The notes below the pieces were generated by a model, which saw nothing but the letters and a program-made list of their open reading frames with translations, searched no databases and had not been told where the DNA came from. From assembly GCF_024297185.1 (NCBI RefSeq), contig NZ_JANCTD010000003.1, positions 248,001-312,000 of the forward strand: a DNA stretch of 64,000 bases, written 5' to 3'. The DNA comes from Lewinella sp. JB7. Lineage in GTDB: Bacteria; Bacteroidota; Bacteroidia; Chitinophagales; Saprospiraceae. Shown here one piece after another: positions 53,693-62,077 of the stretch (positions within the stretch are counted from its first letter, which is position 1; each line of letters opens with the position of its first letter). The position numbers and the translations under genes are program-made.

Positions 53693-55576
53693 TTATTTTT
53701 TCTTGGACTGGGCGGCCGCCTGCTGGCGTTGCTGTTCCTTCAGGGCTTCCTGCAGGCGTGCGCTAAAGCCACCCTTTTTCTTGGGTTTCTTCTTATTGGC
53801 ATCCAGCTTGGCCCGCAATTTATCTTCATCGATGATGAAGTTCTTGGTGATCAGCGTCTGGGCGATGTTGAACACGTTGCTGAAGAAGAGGTAGCAGGTC
53901 AGACCGGCGGCAAAACTGTTGAAGAAGCCGAGGAACATGATCGGCATGATGTACTGGAAGTACTTCATCATGGGCTGAGCCGAGTAGTCCATGTGCCGGC
54001 TGTTGTAGTAGGCGTAGATCACGGTGGTGATGGCCCACAGCACGGCAAACAAGCTCAGGTGGCCCTGCATGAAGGGAATCCATTCCGGAAGGCGCATGAT
54101 GCTGTCGTAGGTGCTCAGGTCGTTCGCCCAAAGGAAGTTTTCCTGCCGGAAGGTGATCGAAGCCGGGAAGAAACGGTAAAGCGCAAACCAGATCGGCATC
54201 TGTAGGACCATGGGCAGACATCCCCCCAGGGGGCTGGCCCCGTATTCCTGGTAGAGCTTCATGGTTTCTACCTGGGCCGTCTGACTGTCGTCCTTGTGCT
54301 TGGCCTTGAGCTTTTCAATCTCCGGCTTGAGCACCTGCATCTTCTGGTTGCTAACCAGCATCTTGTAGGTCAGCGGGTATACCAGCATCTTGACCAGCAG
54401 GGTCAGTACCAGGATCGCGATGCCCATATTTCCGATGAAGCCCGAGAGGAAATTGAACAACGGCCGGATCACCCAGCGATTAATGGTACCGAAAATGGAG
54501 GATCCGAAACTGACGACGTCCGACAGGTCGTAGCCGATGGCCCGCAGACGCTCGAATTCGTTGGGGCCGACGTAGAACGACATGCCGAAGGTTTCCGAAG
54601 CGGAGCTGCCGATGGGTAGGTTGAGGTCCGAGACCAGCAGTTTCAGTTCATCGTCGTTCAGTTTATCCTCGTCGGCCACCGTAGTAAGCACGGCGCTGCT
54701 GAAGCGATCGTCGGCAATGAGGGCGGAGGTGAAGAACTGCTGGCTACCGGCTACCCACTTGAGGGGCTGGTCGTCCAGGGTTTCCGTATCGTCGCTGGTA
54801 CAGGAGCAGTAATCGGTATCGTCGTCTACGGGCTTGTAGTAAAGCGTGGAATAACTGGCCTCGTACTGACTGTTCTTTTCAATCTTGTCGAGGTGATTTT
54901 CCCAGTGCAGGCGCACGGTACCGTCGGTATTCGCCATGACGGTATTCAGCCCCTCAAATCGGATGTCGTAGTCGATCAGGTAACTTCCGTCTTCCAGGGT
55001 ATACCGCTGTTCGAAGTAGCCACCCCCCTCTACGGGAGCCCGCAGCATTACGCTGTTGCCCTCCACGGTGGGCGTGAAGTACAGGTCGCTGGTACGCACA
55101 CCGTCCCCGGCCACGCCGTTGACGGGAATCACGTACTCAAATTTGTTTTTCTCGTCCTCCAGCAGCAACAGGGGGAGGCGTATTTCCTCCTCTCCCCTGC
55201 GCTCGACGACCTTAGCGTAGTTCTTCAGTTCCGCCTGACGGATGGTCCCTCCCTTGGTGCTGAAGGTGACTTTCATCAGGTCGTTCTCGAGAATGACGTC
55301 TTCGGCGGTACCGACGGCCGAGGCGGCAAAAGCTCCGAACCTGCCCCCGAATTGCACCTTGCGCAGGGAATCGGACAGTTCCGTCGGCGGCACGTCCGCT
55401 TGCGGGGCCGGTTGTTCGCCGGCGCGCAGTTCAGCTTCGCTGAGGGCGGCGATGGAGTCCTGATAGCGTTGCTCCATCTCGATCTCCGCCGCGCTGGGGG
55501 CGGCTACGTACTGCCAGGCCAGGAACAGCAACATGATGAGGACGATACCAACGATGGAAGTTCTGTCCATCTCCAT
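53693..55576 (-). CDS. yidC: Membrane protein insertase YidC
   Basis: A 627-residue YidC/Oxa1 insertase that places membrane proteins in the inner membrane, alone or with SecYEG. The order is one N-terminal helix (residues ~6-24), a large periplasmic beta domain (about 60-345), and the five-helix insertase core from about residue 370. The core holds a conserved Arg in VIRPLFNFLSG...LVKMLVYPLTYK, the MKVLKPEIEKLKAKHKDD coiled loop and LFPASITFRQENFLWANDLS. The Lys-rich C-terminus could bind ribosomes. An exact -7 box at 55643-55650 and a hairpin-forming leader precede it. Confidence 0.95.
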   Translation of the reverse strand: MEMDRTSIVGIVLIMLLFLAWQYVAAPSAAEIEMEQRYQDSIAALSEAELRAGEQPAPQADVPPTELSDSLRKVQFGGRFGAFAASAVGTAEDVILENDLMKVTFSTKGGTIRQAELKNYAKVVERRGEEEIRLPLLLLEDEKNKFEYVIPVNGVAGDGVRTSDLYFTPTVEGNSVMLRAPVEGGGYFEQRYTLEDGSYLIDYDIRFEGLNTVMANTDGTVRLHWENHLDKIEKNSQYEASYSTLYYKPVDDDTDYCSCTSDDTETLDDQPLKWVAGSQQFFTSALIADDRFSSAVLTTVADEDKLNDDELKLLVSDLNLPIGSSASETFGMSFYVGPNEFERLRAIGYDLSDVVSFGSSIFGTINRWVIRPLFNFLSGFIGNMGIAILVLTLLVKMLVYPLTYKMLVSNQKMQVLKPEIEKLKAKHKDDSQTAQVETMKLYQEYGASPLGGCLPMVLQMPIWFALYRFFPASITFRQENFLWANDLSTYDSIMRLPEWIPFMQGHLSLFAVLWAITTVIYAYYNSRHMDYSAQPMMKYFQYIMPIMFLGFFNSFAAGLTCYLFFSNVFNIAQTLITKNFIIDEDKLRAKLDANKKKPKKKGGFSARLQEALKEQQRQQAAAQSKKK

Positions 55577-55602
55577 AAATTAGTCTTTTTCCGTATCTAA
55601 GA

Positions 55603-55633
55603 ACGGAACCAGCGCCTTGCTGACGGGTTCCGT
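55603..55633 (-). promoter_or_regulatory. Hairpin in the yidC mRNA leader
   Basis: Arms ACGGAACC (55603-55610) and GGTTCCGT (55626-55633) pair perfectly, and a further CAGC/GCTG stem can form inside. It lies 27 bp upstream of the yidC ATG and within the ~65-nt leader expected from the -7 box at 55643-55650. It might be a cis-regulatory element, but could also be structural chance. Confidence 0.4.
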
Positions 55634-55642
55634 TTGGGGCCG

Positions 55643-55650
55643 CAAAGGTA
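55643..55650 (-). promoter_or_regulatory. -7 box (TACCTTTG) for yidC
   Basis: Exact TAnnTTTG on the minus strand, 66 nt before the yidC ATG, in the gap shared with the divergent DUF3293 gene. It would make a leader long enough to hold the hairpin at 55603-55633. Confidence 0.55.
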
Positions 55651-55664
55651 CGTATCAATCGTTT

Positions 55665-56099
55665 ATGCTTCCACCAACAAAAGACAAGACGCCCCCACCC
55701 GCCGACCGAGGTCTGGAGGAGGCCTACCGAGCCGCCCGGTATACGGTAAACGGCATACCCCTGCGAATAGGTGAGTCCCACCCGGATTTTGACCGCTGGC
55801 TCACGGAGCGTTCCGCCGTCCAGTACACCATCCTGACGGCCCATAACCCCCGCTCGACCCCGCTCCACCCCCCGGTCAATGAGGCACGCCACGCTACCTT
55901 GCTGAAACTTCTCGATCAGCTGCGCCTGGACTACGTATCCGCGCGTGGCGAAGACCCCGCCGGTGAGTGGCCGGCCGAGGAGGGTATTTGCCTGCTCAAC
56001 CTCCGGCCCAACGAAGCCCTCCAGATCGCCGTACTCTACCAGCAGCATGCCGTCGTGCAGGGCGAACGTGGCGGTGTTCCCCGTTTAGTCTGGGTATGA
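55665..56099 (+). CDS. DUF3293 domain-containing protein
   Basis: A 144-residue cytosolic protein. The TAHNPRSTPLHPPVNEARHATLLKLLDQL stretch, with the 'TA.NP' opening and following helix, and the GICLLNLRPNEALQIAVLYQQHAVVQGERGG end, match DUF3293, a small domain of unknown function often read as a nuclease-like or adaptor fold. The ATG at 55665 gives the natural length; upstream in-frame starts would lie in the yidC leader. It overlaps the end of the Gfo/Idh gene by 15 bp, convergently. Confidence 0.72.
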   Translation: MLPPTKDKTPPPADRGLEEAYRAARYTVNGIPLRIGESHPDFDRWLTERSAVQYTILTAHNPRSTPLHPPVNEARHATLLKLLDQLRLDYVSARGEDPAGEWPAEEGICLLNLRPNEALQIAVLYQQHAVVQGERGGVPRLVWV

Positions 56100-57122
56100 C
56101 CCCGCCCGGTAGATGGCCTGGATGACGTCCACGACCATCCGCCCCTCCCCCGCCGGCGTGGCCACTTCGGCCCGCCCCCGTAGCACTTCCACCACATTAT
56201 CGATGACGAAATGGTGGTTAGCCGCCGATCCCTCGTAGGGGCCGTAGTGATTCGGAGGGGCACTGGGCGGGAGCGCGGGAGCAGTGACACCGGCTACGTG
56301 ACAATACCGCAGGTCGTTCATGTACTGTCCGCCGAGCTTCACGGTTCCACGACTGCCGATGACCGTAAGCGTGGATTCGAAGTTCCGGTCCCAGATCACG
56401 GTACTGAAGTTCAGACTGCCGAGCCCGCCGCCCGGAAGCCGGAAGTGAACCATCCCGGAATCGGGGAAAGGATGAACGTTACCGTGGGTCTGGTTGGCCA
56501 AAACCACCCGGTCGACTTCGATCCGGCCGAAGGTCCAGCAGAGCAGGTCCACGAAGTGAGCGAACTGGGTGAAGAGTACGCCGCCATCGAGCGCGGCATC
56601 CCCGTGCCAGGGATGGGGTTCTCCGTCAGCCGTGCGGTAATAGCGCAGATCCCGGTTCCAGAAACAGTCCAGGTGTACCTGAAGCACCGCTCCCAGCGTC
56701 CCCGCATCTACCACTTCCTTCAACCACGCGGAAGCGGGGCTGTACCGGTTTTGCATAACGCCGAATACGTGCAACCCCCGACGGTCGGCGGCGGCCATCA
56801 GCGCATCGCATTCGGCCACGGTCAGGGCCATGGGTTTTTCGATCACGACGTGGTGGCCCGCGTACAGGCACTCCAGGGCCTGAGGGGCGTGGAAACCGTT
56901 GGGCGTACAGATGCAGGCAACATCGAACCGGACCTGCCGCAGGAGCTCCGTGAGTTCACGGGTATAGTACACGTCCTCCGGGACCCCTTCCGGCCAGTCG
57001 AGGGCCTGCCGGGGGAGCCGGTCGCAGATGCCGACTACCTCCGCCTCCGGATGGGCGGCGATGAGCGCGGCGTGCCGCCGACCGATGTGACCGAGTCCGA
57101 CGACGACGAAGCGAATGGCCAT
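56085..57122 (-). CDS. Gfo/Idh/MocA family oxidoreductase
   Basis: A 345-residue NAD(P)-dependent sugar oxidoreductase. The Rossmann GLGHIGRRHA lies at 9-18, the acidic region VGICDR at 30-35, and the conserved EKPMALT at 95-101. The C-terminal alpha/beta domain has GGVLFTQFAHFVDLLCW, giving the active-site His. Its partner upstream, an acetyltransferase of the WlbB/WbpD kind, makes a WlbA/WbpB-like role in UDP-2-acetamido-3-amino-uronic acid synthesis attractive. The missing aminotransferase (WlbC/WbpE) is not in the window. Last gene of the dehydrogenase-UbiA-acyltransferase set, after a 62-bp gap containing a TACCTTCG box-like sequence. Confidence 0.85.
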   Translation of the reverse strand: MAIRFVVVGLGHIGRRHAALIAAHPEAEVVGICDRLPRQALDWPEGVPEDVYYTRELTELLRQVRFDVACICTPNGFHAPQALECLYAGHHVVIEKPMALTVAECDALMAAADRRGLHVFGVMQNRYSPASAWLKEVVDAGTLGAVLQVHLDCFWNRDLRYYRTADGEPHPWHGDAALDGGVLFTQFAHFVDLLCWTFGRIEVDRVVLANQTHGNVHPFPDSGMVHFRLPGGGLGSLNFSTVIWDRNFESTLTVIGSRGTVKLGGQYMNDLRYCHVAGVTAPALPPSAPPNHYGPYEGSAANHHFVIDNVVEVLRGRAEVATPAGEGRMVVDVIQAIYRAGSYPD

Positions 57123-57184
57123 AGTGGGGGTTTGAATTGGGCGGACGAAGGTAGTAACTTACCGTATGCCCGTCAGGATCCGAG

Positions 57185-57760
57185 CTACACGTCCCGCCGG
57201 CTCACCGTCCCGTCGTGCAGGAGGTAGCGCTCGCCGGATTCCGGACAACGGGCGCGGCCCAGTTCGTCAAATTCCAGGCGGTGGCCCGCCGCACTCATAT
57301 AGCCCGCGGGCCGGGCCGGCACCCCGACGACCAGTTGGTAAGCGGCTACGTCCTTCGTCACCACCGCTCCGGCAGCCACGAAGGCGTACTCGTGCAGGGT
57401 TACCCCACACACTATGGTGGCGTTGGCCCCGATGGTCACGCCGTCGTGCAGGACCGTCGTGGCGTACGCCCCCCGTCGATCCACGGCGGAGCGGGGATTG
57501 CGCACGTTCGTGAAGACCGCCGACGGACCGATGAACACGTGGTTTCCGATCACGAGCCCGGCGTACAGGCTTACGTTATTCTGCACTTTGCACCCCCGCC
57601 CCATACTTACCCCGCCGGCCACGAAGACGTTTTGTCCCAGGCTGCAGTCATCGCCGATTTCGCAGGCGGGCATCAGGTGACAGAAGTGCCAGATCTTGCA
57701 TCCCGCCCCGACGCGGGCACCGGGATCGACCACGGCCGTGGGATGTACGTAAGGGTCCAC
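57185..57760 (-). CDS. Hexapeptide-repeat acyltransferase (WbpD/WlbB-like)
   Basis: A 191-residue left-handed beta-helix acyltransferase. HPTAVVDPGARVGAGCKIWHFCHLMPACEIGDDCSLGQNVFVAGGVSMGRGCKVQNNVSLYAG shows the repeat pattern, and the long loop before PSAVFTNVRNPRSAV is typical of WbpD/WlbB, N-acetyltransferases acting on UDP-2-acetamido-3-amino-2,3-dideoxy-glucuronate. The start is GTG at 57760, abutting the UbiA stop. Paired with the Gfo/Idh gene, it points to an unusual diamino sugar for cell-surface glycan, though other substrates are possible. Confidence 0.8.
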   Translation of the reverse strand: MDPYVHPTAVVDPGARVGAGCKIWHFCHLMPACEIGDDCSLGQNVFVAGGVSMGRGCKVQNNVSLYAGLVIGNHVFIGPSAVFTNVRNPRSAVDRRGAYATTVLHDGVTIGANATIVCGVTLHEYAFVAAGAVVTKDVAAYQLVVGVPARPAGYMSAAGHRLEFDELGRARCPESGERYLLHDGTVSRRDV

Positions 57761-58693
57761 CTAAAAGAAAATGAGAAGGCCCAGACCGCCGATGAGCAAG
57801 AACTTGATTTCCATACTTAATTTATGGTAGTCTACCTGTTGGCGAGCGCGTGCGAGTTGCAGCAGAATCACCGATATGGCCAGCAGTAGAATACCAATGC
57901 AAATGAGCATGGGAGGCTGCATGAATGCCGGCCACCCCAGGAAAACCGGGCTCAGGATGCTGACGATTACCATAACGCCCACCACGATGGCCAGCCGCCG
58001 GCTGGTGGTGACGCCCAGGAGCACCGGCAGCGTACGCCGGCCCTCCTGCCGATCGCCCCGGATGTCCTCCAAATCCTTGACCAGCTCCCGGAGCAGCGTG
58101 GCCACGAAGGCGAATGCCATAAAGAGGATGCACACCCGGACGGTATCCAGGCCCAGCGCGGGGTTGGCGTCGATGAGGGCGGACAGAGCCCGCCGTTCCG
58201 TAACGACCAATATACCGGGTACGCCGGCACAGTACAGCGCCACCAGGAAATTCCCGATGAAGGGGAGTTTTTTCAGGGTGGCGCTGTATAGGGCCAGAAT
58301 GCCCACGGCCGCGGGAAAGAGAAACAGTAACTGACGCTCGTTCAGCCGCAGGGCGAGTAATAGGGCAAAGAGGTAGCCCACGAAGATCATGGCGGCAAAC
58401 AACCACTGGACGTTGGGCCGGCCGAGTTTCAGGACCATATTCTTACCCGGTCGGTTGATGGCGTCGATGCGCACGTCCCGCAGGTCGTTGATGAGGTAGC
58501 CCGAAGCGGTGATGGCCAGGGTAACCAGACAGAGTTCGAAAAACTTCCAGGGTCGCAGTACTCCGGCAATACCCTCCGCGTCGAGGGCGGGGAGGATAAT
58601 CCGGTAGTAAACCAATATTTGGGTCAGGGCGACGACCAGCAAGTTTTGCAAGCGGATCAGCCTGAAAAAGTCCAGTATTGGCAAAGGCGACAT
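57761..58693 (-). CDS. UbiA-family prenyltransferase (geranylgeranylglycerol-phosphate type)
   Basis: A 310-residue integral membrane enzyme with about nine helices. The two Asp-rich motifs that hold Mg-diphosphate are NDLRDVRID at 69-77 and DLEDIRGDRQEG near 208-219. The domain layout is that of the Bacteroidota proteins annotated as geranylgeranylglycerol-phosphate geranylgeranyltransferase, i.e. a prenyl transfer to a glycerol- or aromatic-type acceptor. The true acceptor in this phylum is unclear. It begins nine bases after the acyl-CoA dehydrogenase stop and abuts the acyltransferase, so the set is one operon. Confidence 0.83.
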   Translation of the reverse strand: MSPLPILDFFRLIRLQNLLVVALTQILVYYRIILPALDAEGIAGVLRPWKFFELCLVTLAITASGYLINDLRDVRIDAINRPGKNMVLKLGRPNVQWLFAAMIFVGYLFALLLALRLNERQLLFLFPAAVGILALYSATLKKLPFIGNFLVALYCAGVPGILVVTERRALSALIDANPALGLDTVRVCILFMAFAFVATLLRELVKDLEDIRGDRQEGRRTLPVLLGVTTSRRLAIVVGVMVIVSILSPVFLGWPAFMQPPMLICIGILLLAISVILLQLARARQQVDYHKLSMEIKFLLIGGLGLLIFF

Positions 58694-58702
58694 ATAAAGT
58701 GA

Positions 58703-59869
58703 TTACTTCTTCAGCAGCTCACGGCTGATGACCAGGCGTTGGATCTCGGAAGTTCCTTCGCCGATCGTGCACAATTTACAGTCACGGTAGTATTTCTCGA
58801 CCGGATAGTCCTTGGTAAATCCATACCCTCCGAAGATCTGTACCGCATCGTTGGCTACGCGCACGCTGGTCTCCGAAGCGTATAACTTCGCCATGGCGGA
58901 TTCACGGGTTACGGGCAGACCGGCATCCTTAAGACGGCCGGCGTTGCGGGTAAGGAGTTCGGCGGCCTCGATTTCGGTGGCCATATCGGACAGCTTGAAG
59001 GCGATCGACTGGAAGCGGCTGATGGCTTTGCCGAATTGCTCGCGTTCCTGACTGTAGGCGAGGGCGGCCTGCATGGCTCCCTTCGCGATGCCCAGGCTCA
59101 GGGCGGCAATGCTGATGCGCCCTCCGTCCAGGATCTTCATACTCTGAATGAAGCCTTCACCCACTTCACCGATGACGCGATCGGCGGGCAGGTAGCAATC
59201 CTCGAAAATGATCTCGGCCGTTTCACTGGCGCGCATGCCCAGCTTGTCTTCCTTCTTTCCGCCCCGGAACCCCTTATCGCCACGCTCGACGATGAAGGCG
59301 GTCATGCCGTGGCTGTCGAGCAATTCACCCGTACGGGCGATGACGACGATCACTTCGGCGCTGATGCCGTGGGTGATGAAATTTTTGGCTCCGTTGAGGA
59401 TGTAACCACCGTCTTCCTGCCGTTCGGCGACCGTGCGCATGCGACCGGCATCGGAACCCGTGTTCGGCTCCGTGAGGCCCCAGGCACCGAGGTGCTCACC
59501 GCTGGCCAGGGCGGGCAGGTACTTATTCTTCTGCTCCTCACTGGCAAACTGAAGAATGTGGTTGGTGCACAGCGAGTTGTGGGCCGCGACACTGAGGCCG
59601 ATGCTTCCGCATACCTGGGCGATCTCGTCGATGATGGTGATGTACTCCGCGTAACTCAGACCGGTACCGCCGTAGGCTTCGGGCACGAGTACGCCCAGAA
59701 AGCCGTACTCCCCCATCTGGCGGAACAGCTCGCGGGGAAAATGCTGACGCTCGTCCCAGTCCATGACGTTAGGGAGAATGTGGGTACGGGCAAAATCGGC
59801 GGCACTCTGCCGGATCATTTCCCGCTGCTCGTCGGTGGTGGTAGGAGCGGCAGTGGTCATTGCAGTCAT
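58703..59869 (-). CDS. Acyl-CoA dehydrogenase
   Basis: An approximately 388-residue FAD enzyme oxidising acyl-CoA. Family marks: [35 protein letters not shown] (flavin loop), [10 protein letters not shown], the [21 protein letters not shown] helix and [19 protein letters not shown]. The catalytic Glu is expected near the C-terminal [14 protein letters not shown]. Short/medium-chain type. ATG 59869 is used; an in-frame ATG at 59860 is nearly as good and the frame extends to 59920. It heads the operon with UbiA, acyltransferase and Gfo/Idh. A long leader from the box at 60063-60070 is possible. Confidence 0.9.
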   Translation of the reverse strand: MTAMTTAAPTTTDEQREMIRQSAADFARTHILPNVMDWDERQHFPRELFRQMGEYGFLGVLVPEAYGGTGLSYAEYITIIDEIAQVCGSIGLSVAAHNSLCTNHILQFASEEQKNKYLPALASGEHLGAWGLTEPNTGSDAGRMRTVAERQEDGGYILNGAKNFITHGISAEVIVVIARTGELLDSHGMTAFIVERGDKGFRGGKKEDKLGMRASETAEIIFEDCYLPADRVIGEVGEGFIQSMKILDGGRISIAALSLGIAKGAMQAALAYSQEREQFGKAISRFQSIAFKLSDMATEIEAAELLTRNAGRLKDAGLPVTRESAMAKLYASETSVRVANDAVQIFGGYGFTKDYPVEKYYRDCKLCTIGEGTSEIQRLVISRELLKK

Positions 59870-59933
59870 GTGGTCATTATTTAGAAAAGGGCTATACCTA
59901 AAAGTGTTTAAGCGGAACAAATGTTAGTGAACG

Positions 59934-59955
59934 CCCCGTCAAAATGCCGACGGGG
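59934..59955. repeat. Hairpin in the acyl-CoA dehydrogenase leader
   Basis: CCCCGTC (59934-59940) pairs with GACGGGG (59949-59955) around an 8-nt loop. It would sit about 65 nt upstream of the acyl-CoA dehydrogenase ATG in a transcript from 60063. It may influence translation or termination; no T tract follows. Confidence 0.35.
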
Positions 59956-60062
59956 AGCGCCTTACCGCGCCGTGGGGGTCTCCGGCGAAGCCGCCGACAT
60001 CCCGCTGTCACTTAATTTTCTCCGAAAAGAACACGGATAAAAATTTGTTTATTTACGATCTA

Positions 60063-60070
60063 CAAAGCTA
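60063..60070 (-). promoter_or_regulatory. -7 box (TAGCTTTG) for the acyl-CoA dehydrogenase operon
   Basis: Exact TAnnTTTG on the minus strand. It would give a leader of about 190 nt before the ATG at 59869. A TTG lies 14 bp upstream of the box, closer than the usual -33 spacing. Confidence 0.45.
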
Positions 60071-60272
60071 CGTAAAACTGAAATCAATCCGCACTTTCTT
60101 CCGCAACATTGGTTGACGCCCCGCACACAATACTCCTAACGATCGGGGCGGCGGACGTGATTTTGTCGTCGCAAACATTAAGTTTTCGCTGACCGGTCCG
60201 GCGGGCGGGCCAGGAATCAACGTGCCGTCCGTACTTACGACCCGTCGGCTACCGCCGCTGCGGATCGGTAAT

Positions 60273-60280
60273 TACCTTTG
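60273..60280 (+). promoter_or_regulatory. -7 box (TACCTTTG) four bases before the start at 60285
   Basis: Exact TAnnTTTG ending 4 nt from ATG 60285. The sequence TTTGCGGCATG here is the same as that before argB (28914-28923 region), supporting a short-leader or leaderless arrangement. Confidence 0.5.
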
Positions 60281-60284
60281 CGGC

Positions 60285-61988
60285 ATGATGCAACCCAACC
60301 AGACCCGGTCGCGCGCTCAGGAGAGCCGGGCCGCCGTCCAGCGACTCTACATTGCCATGCGCCACCTGCTGATCCGGGGCAGCTACAAACCCGGCGGCAT
60401 GAGCGGCAAGACGCTGCTCGACAATCTCATGATCCTGCGCCCGGAAATTTACGGTTCCATCACCGACCAGGAGCGGGTCGAACTTAACGGACTGCATTAC
60501 GTGTTCCAGCGCCTCCCTCAGGGCATCGAGGAGTGCCGCTTCATTCGCCTCATTACCCGCGAGGGCTACGAACATAGCCACTTCGAACCCATCGTACCCC
60601 CGAAGCGCCGCCGCAACGCCTACCGCATCGACGTCCTGGAGATGTACATCGAAATGACGCGCGGCCGCAGCGACATCTACGACATCCTTACTCACCTGAC
60701 CTTCCTGTACGCGGAAGCCAGCAAGATCTACCGCAACAGTCTCGACAGCAAGGGCCGGCAGAAACGCGAATGGCGGCTCCTGGCCGAGATCGTCGAGCAC
60801 GAAAAGAAGGGGGAAGAATTCAAGGTGGAAACCGCGTACACCTACCTGAGTACCCTGCTGGGGCGTACCTACGACGAGATCGTACACGCCTGCCGCCGCT
60901 TCGCGGAGGAGGACATGGTCAATTCCTTATTTCACATCACCTACTGGCTCGGTCAGATGGCCAAGGACGAGATTGAATCCGATCTGGACCGGGAAATTTC
61001 CTTCTCCAGCTCCCTGCGCGAGAAAACCGGGCACCACTATTACGGCGAATTGTGGGCGGCGGCCGTCAAGGAAACCTTGCTGGAAAGAGGACTCATCGAG
61101 CGCCCCCTGCACATCGTGAGCGCCAACTTGCACAGCACGATGAACGCCCTCTTTGCTCCCGCGGCCACCGCCCAAAAATTGCGCGGCAGCCGCTCGGTGT
61201 TCGACGTCGCCCGCGCCCTTTCCCAACCCGAGCACCGCCCCCTGCGACAGGTCGTGACCAATATGGCCCTGAAGAACGGCATGACCGAACTGATCGACAC
61301 CAGCGGCAGCAACATCGGGGTGCAAATCTTCGACACGGCGGCCTGCGACCCCAAGCTCATCAGTGCCGAACTGAATTTCGCGGCAGCAGCCAACCCGGAC
61401 ACCGCGCCCGTCATCCTCGTCATGGACTACGCCTTCGGGGAGCAGGCCTACGAGAGCATGGACGAGCTACTGCGGCCCTACCACGTGCCGGGGTCGGACA
61501 AGGTCTACGACATGCCCGTCGAGAGCATCAACATTATGGGGAAGGCCGGCATTCTGGAGGGCATCAAGGGTGACCTGATGATTCCTGACGCCCACATTTT
61601 CGAGGGGACGGCCGATAATTACCCCTTCTCCAATGATTTCACGGCCGAGCGCTTCGAAAACCACGGACTGGGCGTGTACGCCGGTCCGATGGTGACGGTG
61701 CTCGGTACCAGTCTGCAGAACCGACAGATCCTGGAATACTTCGTGGAGAGCAGCTGGCGGGCCGTGGGCCTGGAGATGGAGGGCGCCCACTACCAGAAGG
61801 CCATTCAGGCGGCCACCCACATCCGCAAAAGCGTCAATCCCGACCTGCGGCTGCGTTACGCGTATTACGCCAGCGATAACCCCCTCGTGACCGGCCACAC
61901 GCTGGCGAGCGGAAGCCTCGGCGTGGACGGCGTCAAACCGACCTACTTGATCACGGTGGAAATACTCAAGAGCATCTTCCAGTCCTGA
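60285..61988 (+). CDS. Two-domain protein with nucleoside-phosphorylase-like C-terminus (DUF6909-like)
   Basis: A 567-residue cytosolic protein of a Bacteroidota family I believe is DUF6909 (to be confirmed). The N-terminal ~270 residues are helical and charged (MRHLLIRGSYKPGGMSGKTLL, then a tetratricopeptide-like EWRLLAEIVEHEKKGEEFKVETAYTYL region) and look like a scaffold or sensor. The C-terminal ~230 residues carry three marks of the purine nucleoside phosphorylase/MTA-SAH nucleosidase fold: GKAGIL at 419-424, GDLMIP at 429-434 and LEMEGAH at 496-502 (the EMEG acid that binds ribose), followed by YYASDNPL. Catalysis is therefore possible but the substrate is unknown. ATG 60285 or 60288 starts the helical domain; upstream starts are unlikely given the promoter box. 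Confidence 0.72.
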   Translation: MMQPNQTRSRAQESRAAVQRLYIAMRHLLIRGSYKPGGMSGKTLLDNLMILRPEIYGSITDQERVELNGLHYVFQRLPQGIEECRFIRLITREGYEHSHFEPIVPPKRRRNAYRIDVLEMYIEMTRGRSDIYDILTHLTFLYAEASKIYRNSLDSKGRQKREWRLLAEIVEHEKKGEEFKVETAYTYLSTLLGRTYDEIVHACRRFAEEDMVNSLFHITYWLGQMAKDEIESDLDREISFSSSLREKTGHHYYGELWAAAVKETLLERGLIERPLHIVSANLHSTMNALFAPAATAQKLRGSRSVFDVARALSQPEHRPLRQVVTNMALKNGMTELIDTSGSNIGVQIFDTAACDPKLISAELNFAAAANPDTAPVILVMDYAFGEQAYESMDELLRPYHVPGSDKVYDMPVESINIMGKAGILEGIKGDLMIPDAHIFEGTADNYPFSNDFTAERFENHGLGVYAGPMVTVLGTSLQNRQILEYFVESSWRAVGLEMEGAHYQKAIQAATHIRKSVNPDLRLRYAYYASDNPLVTGHTLASGSLGVDGVKPTYLITVEILKSIFQS

Positions 61989-62077
61989 GCATCGCATCCG
62001 GCGGCGGAGGGCGGGAGCAAACATCTTACCCGATCCGACGATTTATAAAACCCTTACTCACCCTACACCATTCCCGC

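Larger units (their letters stand above)
59870..60284. other. 415-bp intergenic region with two promoters and hairpins
   Basis: The only gap over 300 bp. It holds an exact minus-strand -7 box (60063-60070), an exact plus-strand -7 box (60273-60280), a CCCCGTC/GACGGGG hairpin at 59934-59955 and a smaller CGGC/GCCG hairpin at 59983-59993. I find no coding frame with credible composition and no tRNA. Confidence 0.6.

Noticed and set aside
59921-60221. Search for a tRNA or small RNA in the largest gap
   Set aside because: No cloverleaf-type pairing or TTCGA loop is visible; only two small hairpins and promoter boxes were found.
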